Source: Pseudomonas sp. | GTDB lineage: Bacteria; Pseudomonadota; Gammaproteobacteria; Pseudomonadales; Pseudomonadaceae | Length of the DNA stretch: 39,052 nt | Direction of reading: 5' to 3' | Assembly: GCA_030603065.1 (NCBI GenBank) | Contig: JAUVYN010000026.1 | Span: forward strand, 1 to 39,052 | In this document: in pieces, positions 9,141 through 17,030 of the stretch | Layout: each line of letters opens with the position of its first letter | How positions within the stretch are numbered: position 1 is the stretch's first letter | Program-made: the position numbers and the translations under genes | The notes under the pieces: generated by a model | The model's input: the letters and a program-made list of their open reading frames with translations, nothing else | Told to the model about the DNA's origin: nothing | The model's database searches: none

Positions 9141-9155
9141 ATGGGTGCGCTGCGC

Positions 9156-10370
9156 ATGGAACTGATCGACAAGCTGAGCATTCTGGCCGATGCAGCCAAA
9201 TACGACGCCTCCTGCGCCAGCAGCGGCGCGCCCAAACGCAGCTCCGCGGGCAAAGCCGGTATTGGCTCCACCAACGGCATGGGCATTTGCCATAGCTACA
9301 CCCCCGATGGGCGCTGCGTATCCCTGCTCAAGGTGCTGCTGACCAACTTCTGCCTCTATGATTGCCAGTACTGCATCAATCGACGCTCCAGCGACGTACC
9401 CCGAGCACGCTTCAGTCCGGAGGAAGTGGTCCGCCTGACTCTGGATTTCTACCAGCGCAATTACGTCAGCGGGCTGTTTCTCAGTTCCGGCATCATCCGG
9501 TCGGCCGACTACACCATGGAGCAACTGGTACGGGTGGCGAAGCTGCTGCGCGAGGAACATCAGTTTCGCGGATACATACACCTCAAGACCATTCCCGAGG
9601 CCGACCCCGCACTGATCGTCGAGGCTGGTCGCTACGCCGATCGCCTGAGCGTGAACATCGAGCTGCCCAGCGCTACCAGCCTGATTCGGCTGGCGCCGGA
9701 AAAGACTCAGGAAAGCATCACCCAGGCGATGGGTACCATCAAGGACGCTTCCCAGGAGTCTCACGCCGATAGCCGCGCACCGCGCTTCGCCATGGCCGGG
9801 CAGAGTACGCAGATGATCGTCGGCGCCGACCAGAGCGATGACCGGATCATTCTGAACACGGCCGAAGCGCTCTATGACGACTATCACCTCCGCCGGGTCT
9901 ATTACTCGGCCTTCAGCCCCATCCCCAATAGCCCCGGCTCCGTGCCCTTTCAGGCGCCTCCCATGCTGCGCGAGCACCGCCTGTATCAGGCTGACTTCCT
10001 GCTGCGCGGCTATGGCTTCAAGGCGGCAGAACTGCTTCCCGGCGGCCCCAACCTGCCGCTGGATATCGACCCCAAACTGGCCTGGGCGCTGGCCAATCGG
10101 GCGCTGTTTCCCATTGATCTGAATCGTGCCGAGCCGGAGATGATCGCTCGCGTACCAGGCATCGGCCTGCGCTCGGCCAAGCGTATTGCCGAGCTGCGCC
10201 GTCTCAAGCGGGTACGCTTCGACGATCTGGTGCGGTTGCGCTGCGTGATGGACAAGGCCCAGCCGTTCATCGTCACCGCCGACTATCGGCCGCGGCAGGA
10301 CAGGCTCGAATCCGCAGTCCTGCGTCAACAGCTGAGCGAGCAGCCGGCGCAGATGCTACTGTTCGGATGA
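9156..10370 (+). CDS. Putative DNA modification/repair radical SAM protein
   Basis: A 404-residue radical SAM enzyme of the TIGR03916 type (putative DNA modification/repair radical SAM). The cluster motif is C66-x3-C70-x2-C73 in NFCLYDCQYC, which binds the 4Fe-4S cluster that cleaves S-adenosylmethionine. An N-terminal stretch with C20, C45 and C54 may hold further ligands. Near residue 333 a helix-hairpin-helix motif (VPGIGLRSAKRIAELRR) suggests DNA binding. I chose ATG 9156 (MELIDKLSILADAAKYDASC) because the family begins there; ATG 9141 is possible but abuts the LexA box. The stop overlaps the DUF4130 gene (ATGA). A LexA box directly upstream suggests SOS induction. The substrate lesion is not known to me. 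Confidence 0.9.
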   Translation: MELIDKLSILADAAKYDASCASSGAPKRSSAGKAGIGSTNGMGICHSYTPDGRCVSLLKVLLTNFCLYDCQYCINRRSSDVPRARFSPEEVVRLTLDFYQRNYVSGLFLSSGIIRSADYTMEQLVRVAKLLREEHQFRGYIHLKTIPEADPALIVEAGRYADRLSVNIELPSATSLIRLAPEKTQESITQAMGTIKDASQESHADSRAPRFAMAGQSTQMIVGADQSDDRIILNTAEALYDDYHLRRVYYSAFSPIPNSPGSVPFQAPPMLREHRLYQADFLLRGYGFKAAELLPGGPNLPLDIDPKLAWALANRALFPIDLNRAEPEMIARVPGIGLRSAKRIAELRRLKRVRFDDLVRLRCVMDKAQPFIVTADYRPRQDRLESAVLRQQLSEQPAQMLLFG

Positions 10371-11230
10371 AGGTGCTGCAAGGCGTGGCGGATTTTGCGG
10401 CCTGGCGCGCGCAGGCGCGGGCCCTGCTGCAGGCGCATGTTCCGCCCCATCAGGTGGCCTGGGAGGACGAAGCCCAGCCCCAGTTGTTCGGCATTGATCC
10501 CGAGTTCACAGCCGCTACGAGCGTGACTTCTGCCCCCGCGATTCGCGTGCCGCCAGGGCTGCTGGACGAGCTCCGGCTTGCGGCCTGCTATCGCACCCCA
10601 GGCCGCTGGAACCTCTTGTATCGCATTCTCTGGCGCGTCACCCATGGTGAACGGCAGGCGATGCTGGCCGGCGACCCGGACGGCAGCCAGCTGCATAAAC
10701 GGCTGAAATCGGTAAGCCGCGAGGCGCATCATTTGCATGCCTTTCTGCGCTTCCGGCCCTGTGAGCCGGGCGGGAATCTTGATTATGTCGCCTGGTACGA
10801 GCCGGCCCACGACATTCTTGAAACGGCGAGCGAGCACTTCATACACAGGCTCGGCCGCCAGCGTTGGCTGATCGCAACGCCTTTAGATGCGGTCTGGTTC
10901 GATGGCGAGCGGCTCGAGTACCGGCGGCCCTGTCCGCCGGACTGGGCGGCGCGGGCGCGGCAGGATCAGGTCGCCGAGGACGGGCTCTGGCAGAGCTATT
11001 ATTCGAGCATCTTCAACCCAGCCAGGCTCAACCCGCAGGTGATGCAGGGGCACATGCCCAGACGCTTCTGGAGCGGATTGCCGGAGGGCAAGTTGATTCC
11101 GCTGCTGGTCAGCGATGCGCGCGCTGGTGCACAGCGTACCGGACAGGCACAGGCGCTGGTGAAGCGAGAGGGCAAGCGGATTCGGGGCAGCGTGGAACGG
11201 GACGGGGGGAGTGAAGCGGCCTCTTGGTGA
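10367..11230 (+). CDS. DUF4130 (TIGR03915) probable DNA metabolism protein
   Basis: A 287-residue protein of the TIGR03915/DUF4130 family, nearly always encoded next to the TIGR03916 radical SAM protein and sometimes fused to a uracil-DNA glycosylase-like (UdgX) domain. Visible family segments are RTPGRWNLLYRILWR, a VSREAHHLHAFLRFR stretch (about residues 110-125) and RQRWLIATPLDAVWF. No uracil-glycosylase domain is attached here; the C-terminus after MPRRFWSGLPEGKLIP is a short basic tail. Its start overlaps the radical SAM stop by 4 bases, so the two proteins are coupled and probably share the upstream LexA box. Biochemical function is unknown; a partner role in DNA repair is inferred from association only. 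Confidence 0.85.
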   Translation: MKVLQGVADFAAWRAQARALLQAHVPPHQVAWEDEAQPQLFGIDPEFTAATSVTSAPAIRVPPGLLDELRLAACYRTPGRWNLLYRILWRVTHGERQAMLAGDPDGSQLHKRLKSVSREAHHLHAFLRFRPCEPGGNLDYVAWYEPAHDILETASEHFIHRLGRQRWLIATPLDAVWFDGERLEYRRPCPPDWAARARQDQVAEDGLWQSYYSSIFNPARLNPQVMQGHMPRRFWSGLPEGKLIPLLVSDARAGAQRTGQAQALVKREGKRIRGSVERDGGSEAASW

Positions 11231-11239
11231 GGCGGCTTC
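11213..11239. terminator. Possible bidirectional hairpin between DUF4130 gene and sco
   Basis: GAAGCGGCCTC, loop TTGGT, GAGGCGGCTTC forms an 11-bp stem with one mismatch. It covers the stop codon of the DUF4130 gene (11228-11230) and ends 13 bases before the convergent sco stop. There is no T-run on either side, so intrinsic termination is uncertain. Confidence 0.35.
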
Positions 11240-11252
11240 GACGCCCATCCGC

Positions 11253-11891
11253 TCAGCGCAGCTCGGACATGATGCGCGGCAGCCAGACCTTCAACTCGTT
11301 CGGCTTCAACGGCGGTCGCAGGAAGCCTACATACTGTCCCTGTGGGTTCACCAGAACCACCTGGCCACTGTGGTCGACGAGATAGTTCTCCTCGGAGGTG
11401 TCCGGTTCGATGTAGGCGATGGACAGGGATCGGGCCAGATTCGCCAGCTGATCCGGGGTGCCGGTTGCACCCCGAAAGCCGGCGTTGAAGAATTCTAGAT
11501 AGTTTGTTAGCTGCTGAGGCGTGTCGCGATTGGGGTCCACGCTGACCATGGTCACTTGAAGCTGCTCGGCCTGGTCTTCCGGCAGGCCGGTGACGATCTG
11601 GCGCAGCTCGGCCATGGTGGTGGGGCAAATGTCAGGGCAGAAGGTGTAGCCAAAGAAGACCAGATCCCACTGGCCCTTGAGGTCGTCCAGCGTCCAGGGT
11701 TCCGCACTGTCCGAGACCATTTCGAACTCCGGGATGCTGCGCGGCGCGTCGAACAGAAATATACCGGCCTGGGATAGCTGCGCACGATCCAGCGGTGCGG
11801 GACGCGTAACCTTGTGGACCAGGGCCCCGAGGATCAGGGCAATCGCGGCCAGGGTGACCGCTACCGTTTTTTGAACACCCGTCAGAGCCAT
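11253..11891 (-). CDS. SCO1/SenC copper chaperone for cytochrome oxidase
   Basis: A 212-residue membrane-anchored thioredoxin-fold protein that delivers copper to the CuA centre of oxidase subunit II. An N-terminal membrane anchor lies at about residues 8-25. The copper ligands are C85 and C89 in FCPDICP and H174 in VDHSG, all intact. The start ATG 11891 (MALTGVQ) lies inside the end of cyoE (10-base overlap); a longer frame up to 11939 is only cyoE shadow. It is the last gene of the SURF1-to-sco assembly operon on the minus strand, in the order seen for the Pseudomonas aa3 cluster. Confidence 0.93.
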   Translation of the reverse strand: MALTGVQKTVAVTLAAIALILGALVHKVTRPAPLDRAQLSQAGIFLFDAPRSIPEFEMVSDSAEPWTLDDLKGQWDLVFFGYTFCPDICPTTMAELRQIVTGLPEDQAEQLQVTMVSVDPNRDTPQQLTNYLEFFNAGFRGATGTPDQLANLARSLSIAYIEPDTSEENYLVDHSGQVVLVNPQGQYVGFLRPPLKPNELKVWLPRIMSELR

Positions 11892-12787
11892 CCGGCAATG
11901 CTCGCATAATGGTCCACCAGCAGGGCCACGAACAGCCACAGCAGGTACCAGAGAGAATATTTGAAGGTCTTGATCGCAGCGTGCGGGCGGCTATCGCGCC
12001 ATAGCGCCCACGCCCAGTCGATAAAGCGCAGGCCCAATACCGTAGCCACCGCCAGGTACAAGACGCCGCTCATCTGAATGACGTACGGCAGCAGGCTTAC
12101 TGCGAACAGAATGAAAGTGTACAGCAGGATGTGCAGCTTGGTGTAGCGCACCCCGTGTGTCACTGGCAGCATGGGAATATCGACCTTGGCGTATTCGGCA
12201 CGGCGGTGAATCGCCAGGGCCCAGAAGTGTGGTGGCGTCCAGGCGAAGATGATCAGGACCAGCAGCAGGCCCTGCGGGTCGATCTGGCCGGTGACTGCAG
12301 TCCAGCCCAGCAGTGGCGGCGCGGCGCCAGCAATTCCGCCGATCACGATGTTTTGCGGTGTGGCGCGTTTGAGGAACAGCGTATAGACCACTGCGTATCC
12401 AAGCAGCGAACCCAGCGTCAGCCAAGCGGTGAGGGCGTTTACGTATTCGAGCAGGATCGCCATTCCGGCGACACCGAGCGCCAGGGCGAAGAGAATTGCG
12501 TTGAGTGGGTGAACTCGGCCCTGAGCCAGCGGACGACGCTGGGTTCGCGCCATGTGTATGTCGATGCTGCGATCGACCACATGATTTACCGCTGCGGCAG
12601 AGCCGGCGCACAAGGCGATGCCCAGATTGCCAAGCAGCAGCGTCGTCCAGGGTACGGCGCCGGTCGTCGCCAGCAGCATGCCTATGGCCGAGGTGATGAT
12701 CATCAGTGCAACGACCTTGGGTTTGGTCAGCTCGAGATAATCCCGCCAACCGGTCGACGTGCGTACCGCGTTACTGACTGTGGCCAT
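11882..12787 (-). CDS. cyoE: Protoheme IX farnesyltransferase (heme O synthase)
   Basis: A 301-residue UbiA-family prenyltransferase that attaches farnesyl to heme B, giving heme O, the precursor of heme A for the aa3 oxidase. The first Asp-rich motif is N68-x3-D72-x3-D76 (NHVVDRSID), followed by RTQRRPL. About nine membrane segments cover the rest, with the conserved APPLLGW and [12 protein letters not shown] loops. An AGGGGG ribosome site precedes the start. The gene sits 63 bases after ctaA, whose product uses the heme O made here. It is also called ctaB in oxidase clusters. Confidence 0.95.
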   Translation of the reverse strand: MATVSNAVRTSTGWRDYLELTKPKVVALMIITSAIGMLLATTGAVPWTTLLLGNLGIALCAGSAAAVNHVVDRSIDIHMARTQRRPLAQGRVHPLNAILFALALGVAGMAILLEYVNALTAWLTLGSLLGYAVVYTLFLKRATPQNIVIGGIAGAAPPLLGWTAVTGQIDPQGLLLVLIIFAWTPPHFWALAIHRRAEYAKVDIPMLPVTHGVRYTKLHILLYTFILFAVSLLPYVIQMSGVLYLAVATVLGLRFIDWAWALWRDSRPHAAIKTFKYSLWYLLWLFVALLVDHYASIAGWL

Positions 12788-12850
12788 CGCAATTCCCCCT
12801 GACGCTTGGTGCGCCTTATGTGTTCTTGTGCGCTCAGTATGCGCGCTTCG

Positions 12851-13891
12851 TTAACGGCTTGCCAACATCTCCGGCCGGGTCTGAGCCGCGTACAGCGCCT
12901 CGCGGGCCGGAACTCGAAGTCGGTAGTTCACCGCCACCGTCACCAGTAGCAGTACCGCGCCCACGGCGTTGTGAGCGACGGCTACGGCCAGTGGCAGGTG
13001 AGCCAGTACGTTGGTGATACCGAGGCTGACCTGCGTAGCCAGCACCAGTACCAGCAGGCCAGCCATACGCCCCAGTCCGATCTGCCAGAGTCGCATGGCA
13101 AGCAGGAGCACCAGCACTGTGGTAACTAGCGCTCCGACACGGTGAGTGAAATGGATCGCGGTGCGTCCCGGGCCGTCTAGCATGCCGCCCAGATAGTTGG
13201 GGCCGATCTCCTGGAAGACATTGAAGCCTTCGCGAAAGTTCATGTCCGGCCACCACTCACCATGGCACTTAGGCAGGTCTACACAGGCCACAGCGGCGTA
13301 ATTGCTGCTGACCCAGCCACCCAGCGCAATCTGGGTGATCACCACCGCCAGGACCACCCCCGCCAGCACTCGCAGCCGCTTGATCGCTGGCGAGGGCGCC
13401 AGCGGCGCGAAGCCTCCCGAGAGGCGCAGGATCAGAAGCAGGAGCAGGCTGAGTGTGGCAAAGCCGCCGAGCAGATGAAGTGTCACGATCTGAGGCCACA
13501 GTTTTAGCGTTACCGTCCACATGCCGAAGGCGGCCTGACAGATGACCAGCACCAGCAACCCGAAGCTCAGGCCGACCGGGTAGCCAGGTACTCGCCGTTG
13601 GCGCAGGGAATACAGCGCGAGTCCGAGTATGGTCAGCCCTAGCAGTCCCGCGGCATAGCGGTGAATCATTTCCGCCCAGGCCTTGAAGGCTTCCACCGGG
13701 TCATCAGGGAAGCGCATCTGTGCCAGCTCCAGCGCGGAGTCGCTGCGTGGCACGCTGAGAAAGCCGTAGCAGCCGGGCCAGTCCGGGCAGCCCAGGCCCG
13801 CATGGACCAGCCGGGTGTAAGCGCCAAGGACTACCACGATGAACCCGAGCCCGAGGGCTGCTACGGCAAAGCTGAAACCTGGTTTGCGCAT
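12851..13891 (-). CDS. ctaA: Heme A synthase (COX15/CtaA)
   Basis: A 346-residue integral membrane enzyme that oxidises the C8 methyl of heme O to a formyl group, making heme A. Eight membrane segments are apparent. The first periplasmic loop contains H30 and a Cys pair, C35 and C41, in GCPDWPGC, the disulfide-forming pair of many bacterial CtaA proteins; later heme-ligand histidines appear in MIHRYAAG and HFTHRVGA. It is separated from the upstream CxxxC protein gene by only 4 bases, so one transcript with SURF1 is likely. The heme product goes to subunit I encoded about 4 kb away on the same strand. Confidence 0.94.
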   Translation of the reverse strand: MRKPGFSFAVAALGLGFIVVVLGAYTRLVHAGLGCPDWPGCYGFLSVPRSDSALELAQMRFPDDPVEAFKAWAEMIHRYAAGLLGLTILGLALYSLRQRRVPGYPVGLSFGLLVLVICQAAFGMWTVTLKLWPQIVTLHLLGGFATLSLLLLLILRLSGGFAPLAPSPAIKRLRVLAGVVLAVVITQIALGGWVSSNYAAVACVDLPKCHGEWWPDMNFREGFNVFQEIGPNYLGGMLDGPGRTAIHFTHRVGALVTTVLVLLLAMRLWQIGLGRMAGLLVLVLATQVSLGITNVLAHLPLAVAVAHNAVGAVLLLVTVAVNYRLRVPAREALYAAQTRPEMLASR

Positions 13892-13895
13892 CGGG

Positions 13896-14498
13896 TCACC
13901 CCACTTTCGAGACTTTGAGAAGATGTTTCAGATCGTCCAGCAAACGTTTGCCCGGTTGGTCCGGATCCTGGTGCAGAACCACGCGGCCCAGGGGGTCAAT
14001 CAGCCAGAGCTGGGGCCCTTCGGACCAGCCTGTAGGATGCTCGCGGAGGCTGGTGCGGTAGCCCGACGCGTCCAGGGTGCCCACACCTAGCCGTGGATAC
14101 TCCTGTGCCAGACGTGTGGCCATTTCCGGCTCAAGCGTGCGCGCAGTCAACATCAGGTGTTCCACCCGGCCGGCCTCGCGGCCCAGGGCAACGTTTATCT
14201 GACGTGCCTCATGGACCAGCGTCAAACAGCGCTCGTCGCAGTCCCCGGTAAGGGTTACGGCAAGCCTCCAGGGGCTTCCATAACCGATTGGCTCGAGAAT
14301 CACGCCCCAGTCATCCAGCGTGATTACCGGCTCGACCAGCTCGCTGCGATTGTTGCGTTCGGTTGGGATGCCCACCTCGAATCGGGCCATGATCCAGGCG
14401 GCGAGAATCGGCAGCGCGACTACGGCGAGGATCGCCAGCAGCTTGAACTGACCGCTGCGGGCGCTCGTTGGTTGTGGGGTATTGAGTTCGACGTTCAC
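13896..14498 (-). CDS. Membrane-anchored CxxxC protein of the oxidase assembly operon
   Basis: A 200-residue protein corresponding by position to the conserved hypothetical between SURF1 and ctaA in Pseudomonas oxidase clusters. One transmembrane anchor lies at about residues 19-37 (LLAILAVVALPILAAW), with the rest probably periplasmic. Its outer part has a C87-x3-C91 motif (TGDCDERC), then LMLTARTLEP and a final strand pattern LWLIDPLGRVVLHQDP. That layout recalls Sco/thioredoxin-like proteins, where CxxxC binds copper or does redox work, but no Sco-type histidine was identified. I chose the GTG at 14498 because it overlaps the SURF1 stop (GTGA); the longer frame is SURF1 shadow. A role in oxidase assembly is inferred from context. 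Confidence 0.8.
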   Translation of the reverse strand: MNVELNTPQPTSARSGQFKLLAILAVVALPILAAWIMARFEVGIPTERNNRSELVEPVITLDDWGVILEPIGYGSPWRLAVTLTGDCDERCLTLVHEARQINVALGREAGRVEHLMLTARTLEPEMATRLAQEYPRLGVGTLDASGYRTSLREHPTGWSEGPQLWLIDPLGRVVLHQDPDQPGKRLLDDLKHLLKVSKVG

Positions 14499-15229
14499 TG
14501 AGTGGGTTCCCTGTCTCGGTCGGGCCTGAATCCGGCCCAGATATAAAGAATCAGCAAGGCGGCCGCCAGGGCAAACCACTGGACGGCGTAGCCGATGTGA
14601 CGACTCGCGCTGGTCGGCAGGGGCGGCCATTCCAACCGGAGCGCCTGGCTGCTGCCGGTGCGCAGGCGAGCGGTCCATGGTGGCAGATCGACGCCCGCCT
14701 CTGTGCTCATGGACTGGACATCCAGCGCGACGATGAGTTTCGGCCAGCCCGCCTGAGTCTGGGCCTCGCCGAGAGTGAATGCCGTCCCTGCAGGGGGGAC
14801 GATTTCCGCATCCAGCACCAGCGGACCTGCCGGGGTACTGATGGTGGGCAGGCTGGAGCGATCTGGCCAGGCTACCCAGCCTCGGTTGACTACCAGTTCC
14901 TGGCCCGACTGGTCTGAAAAGAGCTGCAATACTTCGACGCCGGCCTGCCCTCCGCGGGTACGGTTGTCCAGCAGCCAGACCCGTTCAGCATCAAAGCTGC
15001 CCTGCAAGCGAACCGGCCGCCAGTGCATCGACGGTTCTGCCTGTACGCTGCGCAGCGACGTCGGCAGTTGTGCCTGTCCAAGGTCAATGAGGGACTGCAG
15101 CTCACGCTTTTCCTCTGCCCGCTGCATCTGCCAGGAGCCCAGGCCAAGCAGTAGCGGAAGGAAAAACACTACGAAGAGTGTGGTTGGCCAGCCGGGCGCA
15201 AAACGGCGGGAGGAGGCTACAGCGTTCAT
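14495..15229 (-). CDS. SURF1-family cytochrome oxidase assembly protein
   Basis: A 244-residue protein with the SURF1 layout: one transmembrane helix near the N-terminus (LFVVFFLPLLLGLGSWQMQR), a large extracytoplasmic domain, and a second helix near the C-terminus (YAVQWFALAAALLILYIW). The conserved WQ-R and NRGWV-type (VVNRGWVAWP) motifs are present. SURF1 proteins help insert heme A into subunit I of aa3 oxidases. It is the first gene of the minus-strand assembly operon SURF1 - CxxxC protein - ctaA - cyoE - sco. It diverges from the small DUF2909 gene across a 63-bp gap. Confidence 0.92.
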   Translation of the reverse strand: MNAVASSRRFAPGWPTTLFVVFFLPLLLGLGSWQMQRAEEKRELQSLIDLGQAQLPTSLRSVQAEPSMHWRPVRLQGSFDAERVWLLDNRTRGGQAGVEVLQLFSDQSGQELVVNRGWVAWPDRSSLPTISTPAGPLVLDAEIVPPAGTAFTLGEAQTQAGWPKLIVALDVQSMSTEAGVDLPPWTARLRTGSSQALRLEWPPLPTSASRHIGYAVQWFALAAALLILYIWAGFRPDRDREPTQ

Positions 15230-15292
15230 GGCTGGGCAAATCCTGTCGTGGGGCTATACTCGGGCGACTGCCCCATTGCCCGGATACCTACC

Positions 15293-15505
15293 ATGCTGCT
15301 GCGAATGGCCATCATCGTCCTGCTGGTCGCCCTGATTACGAGTCTGTTCAGCGGATTGTTCTTTCTCATGAAAGACACCAACAATTCCGGGCGCCTGGTT
15401 AATGCGCTGACGGTGAGAATTTCTCTTACGGTCCTGCTGATCGCCCTGGTCGCCTTTGGCTTCTGGTCCGGCGAATTCGTCTGGAACACGCCCTGGCTGC
15501 GTTGA
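15293..15505 (+). CDS. DUF2909 twin-transmembrane protein
   Basis: A 70-residue protein with two hydrophobic helices, about residues 5-23 (MAIIVLLVALITSLFSGLFF) and 44-62 (LTVLLIALVAFGFWSG), joined by a short polar loop with NNSGRLVNALTVRIS. This is the DUF2909/twin transmembrane family commonly found inside proteobacterial cox clusters. The function is unknown; a role as oxidase assembly or accessory factor is suggested only by context. I chose ATG 15293; the frame runs back to 15248 without a good start. A TATACT at 15255-15260 could serve as its -10 element, but no good -35 was seen. It runs opposite to all its oxidase neighbours. Confidence 0.8.
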   Translation: MLLRMAIIVLLVALITSLFSGLFFLMKDTNNSGRLVNALTVRISLTVLLIALVAFGFWSGEFVWNTPWLR

Positions 15506-15526
15506 GCCAGAGCGTGATCAGTCGGC

Positions 15527-16426
15527 TCAGAAGATGTAGACGAAGATGAACAGCCCTACCCAGACCACGTCGACGAAGTGCCAGTACCAGGCCGCTGCCT
15601 CGAAGCCGAAGTGACGCTCGGGCGTGAAGTGCCCGCGCTGGATTCGTAACAGCATGACGAACAGGATGATGGTTCCCATGAGGACGTGGGCGCCGTGGAA
15701 GCCTGTCAGCATGAAGAAGGTAGAGCCGTAGATGCCCGAGTTCAGGGTAAGGCCAAGATCATTGTAGGCGTGCACGTATTCCGCCAGCTGCAGGCCGAGG
15801 AATACCACAGCCAGGACGACCGTCAACGCCAGCCAACCCTTGAGTGCAGCCCGCTTGCCGGCACGCAGTGCATGGTGCGCGAAGGTGACCGTGACGCTCG
15901 AACTGATCAGGATGATGGTATTGAGCAGCGGCAGTTGCCAGGGGCTGATGGTTTCCGTGGGACCGGGGAACAGCTGTGGATCGGGGTTCTGTAGCAGCGG
16001 CCAGGTGAACTCGAAGTTCGGCCAGAGCATCGCTGTATCGCCCTTCGCGCCGGCGCCATCCAGCCAGGGGCCCGCCAGCGTGCGGACATAGAACAGGGCG
16101 CCGAAGAACGCGGCGAAGAACATCACTTCCGAGAAGATGAACCAGCCCATGCCCATGCGGAAGGAGCGGTCCATCTGCGGGCTGTAGAGCCCCTGGTGAT
16201 TTTCCTCGACCACATGCTTGAACCAGCCGAACAGCATGTAGGCAAGAATCAGCGCACCGGCGAAGAAGATCCAGTGGCCGACGGTGCTGCCAGTCCCGGC
16301 GCTGAGGCTGTTCATCATGCTGCCGGCACCGACTACGGTGACCAGCAGGCCAATGGAGCCCACGATCGGCCATTTGCTCTGGGCCGGTACATAGTACAGC
16401 TGGTGGTTCGAATCCTGACTCGCCAT
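15527..16426 (-). CDS. coxC: Cytochrome c oxidase subunit III
   Basis: A 299-residue membrane protein of the heme-copper oxidase subunit III family with seven apparent transmembrane helices. Family features visible are EENHQGLYSPQMDRSFRMG, FIFSEVMFFAAFFGALFY, the FHGAHVLMG loop and the C-terminal AAAWYWHFVDVVWVGLF. Subunit III stabilises the catalytic core and the proton uptake path. A strong AAGGAG ribosome site precedes the start. It is the last gene of the coxB-coxA-ctaG-coxC block. A weak 6-bp hairpin (15503-15529) formed by TGAGCC and GGCTCA joins its stop codon to that of the convergent DUF2909 gene. Confidence 0.95.
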   Translation of the reverse strand: MASQDSNHQLYYVPAQSKWPIVGSIGLLVTVVGAGSMMNSLSAGTGSTVGHWIFFAGALILAYMLFGWFKHVVEENHQGLYSPQMDRSFRMGMGWFIFSEVMFFAAFFGALFYVRTLAGPWLDGAGAKGDTAMLWPNFEFTWPLLQNPDPQLFPGPTETISPWQLPLLNTIILISSSVTVTFAHHALRAGKRAALKGWLALTVVLAVVFLGLQLAEYVHAYNDLGLTLNSGIYGSTFFMLTGFHGAHVLMGTIILFVMLLRIQRGHFTPERHFGFEAAAWYWHFVDVVWVGLFIFVYIF

Positions 16427-16453
16427 CTCTTGTTCTCCTTATCCGGCAGTCGA

Positions 16454-17020
16454 TCAGTTGTGTGCCGCGGCCAGATCCAGGCTGGCTGCCAAGCGTTCGG
16501 TAACGTCGAAAATAGTGTAGGCCAGGGTAAGCCGACGAACTTCGGCCGGCAGCGCCGGATCCACCACGAAGCGCACCGGCATTTCGACCCTCTCACCCGG
16601 TTGCAGTATCTGCTGGGTGAAGCAGAAGCACTCGGTCTTGTGGAAGTACGCCGCCGCCTTCGAAGGCGAAACGCTGGGAATTGCCTGGGCGATCATCGGC
16701 CGGTCGCTGGGGTTGTGCGCTACGAACATCATCTCGTGGGTCTCCCCCGGATGCAGAACCAGTTCAGTGGCGGCAGGCCCGAAGGACCAGATCATGCCCT
16801 CGGCGTTGGTGGATACGAACTGCACCCGCACCGAACGGCTTTCGTCGATGGTTCCGGCGCTGCCGGTGAAGGCAGCGCCGGAGGTTTTGCCGTTGATGCC
16901 GAAGGCCTGGCACATCACGTCATACAGTGGCGGCAGGACGAAGACGCCGAAGCAGAACATGACCACCACCAGTGCCAGTAGCCGGGTGATGAGCTTTGGA
17001 GTGCTGATGCCTTCGTCCAT
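16454..17020 (-). CDS. ctaG: Cytochrome c oxidase assembly protein CtaG (Cox11)
   Basis: A 188-residue copper chaperone that loads CuB in subunit I. One N-terminal transmembrane helix at about residues 11-30 anchors a periplasmic immunoglobulin-like domain. The copper motif CFCF is intact with C131 and C133, preceded by the conserved YFHKTE. It lies between coxA and coxC, 10 bases downstream of coxA, the usual place of ctaG in proteobacterial aa3 operons. The start ATG 17020 has GGAGA upstream within the coxA-ctaG gap. Confidence 0.95.
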   Translation of the reverse strand: MDEGISTPKLITRLLALVVVMFCFGVFVLPPLYDVMCQAFGINGKTSGAAFTGSAGTIDESRSVRVQFVSTNAEGMIWSFGPAATELVLHPGETHEMMFVAHNPSDRPMIAQAIPSVSPSKAAAYFHKTECFCFTQQILQPGERVEMPVRFVVDPALPAEVRRLTLAYTIFDVTERLAASLDLAAAHN

Positions 17021-17030
17021 CGGTCTCTCC

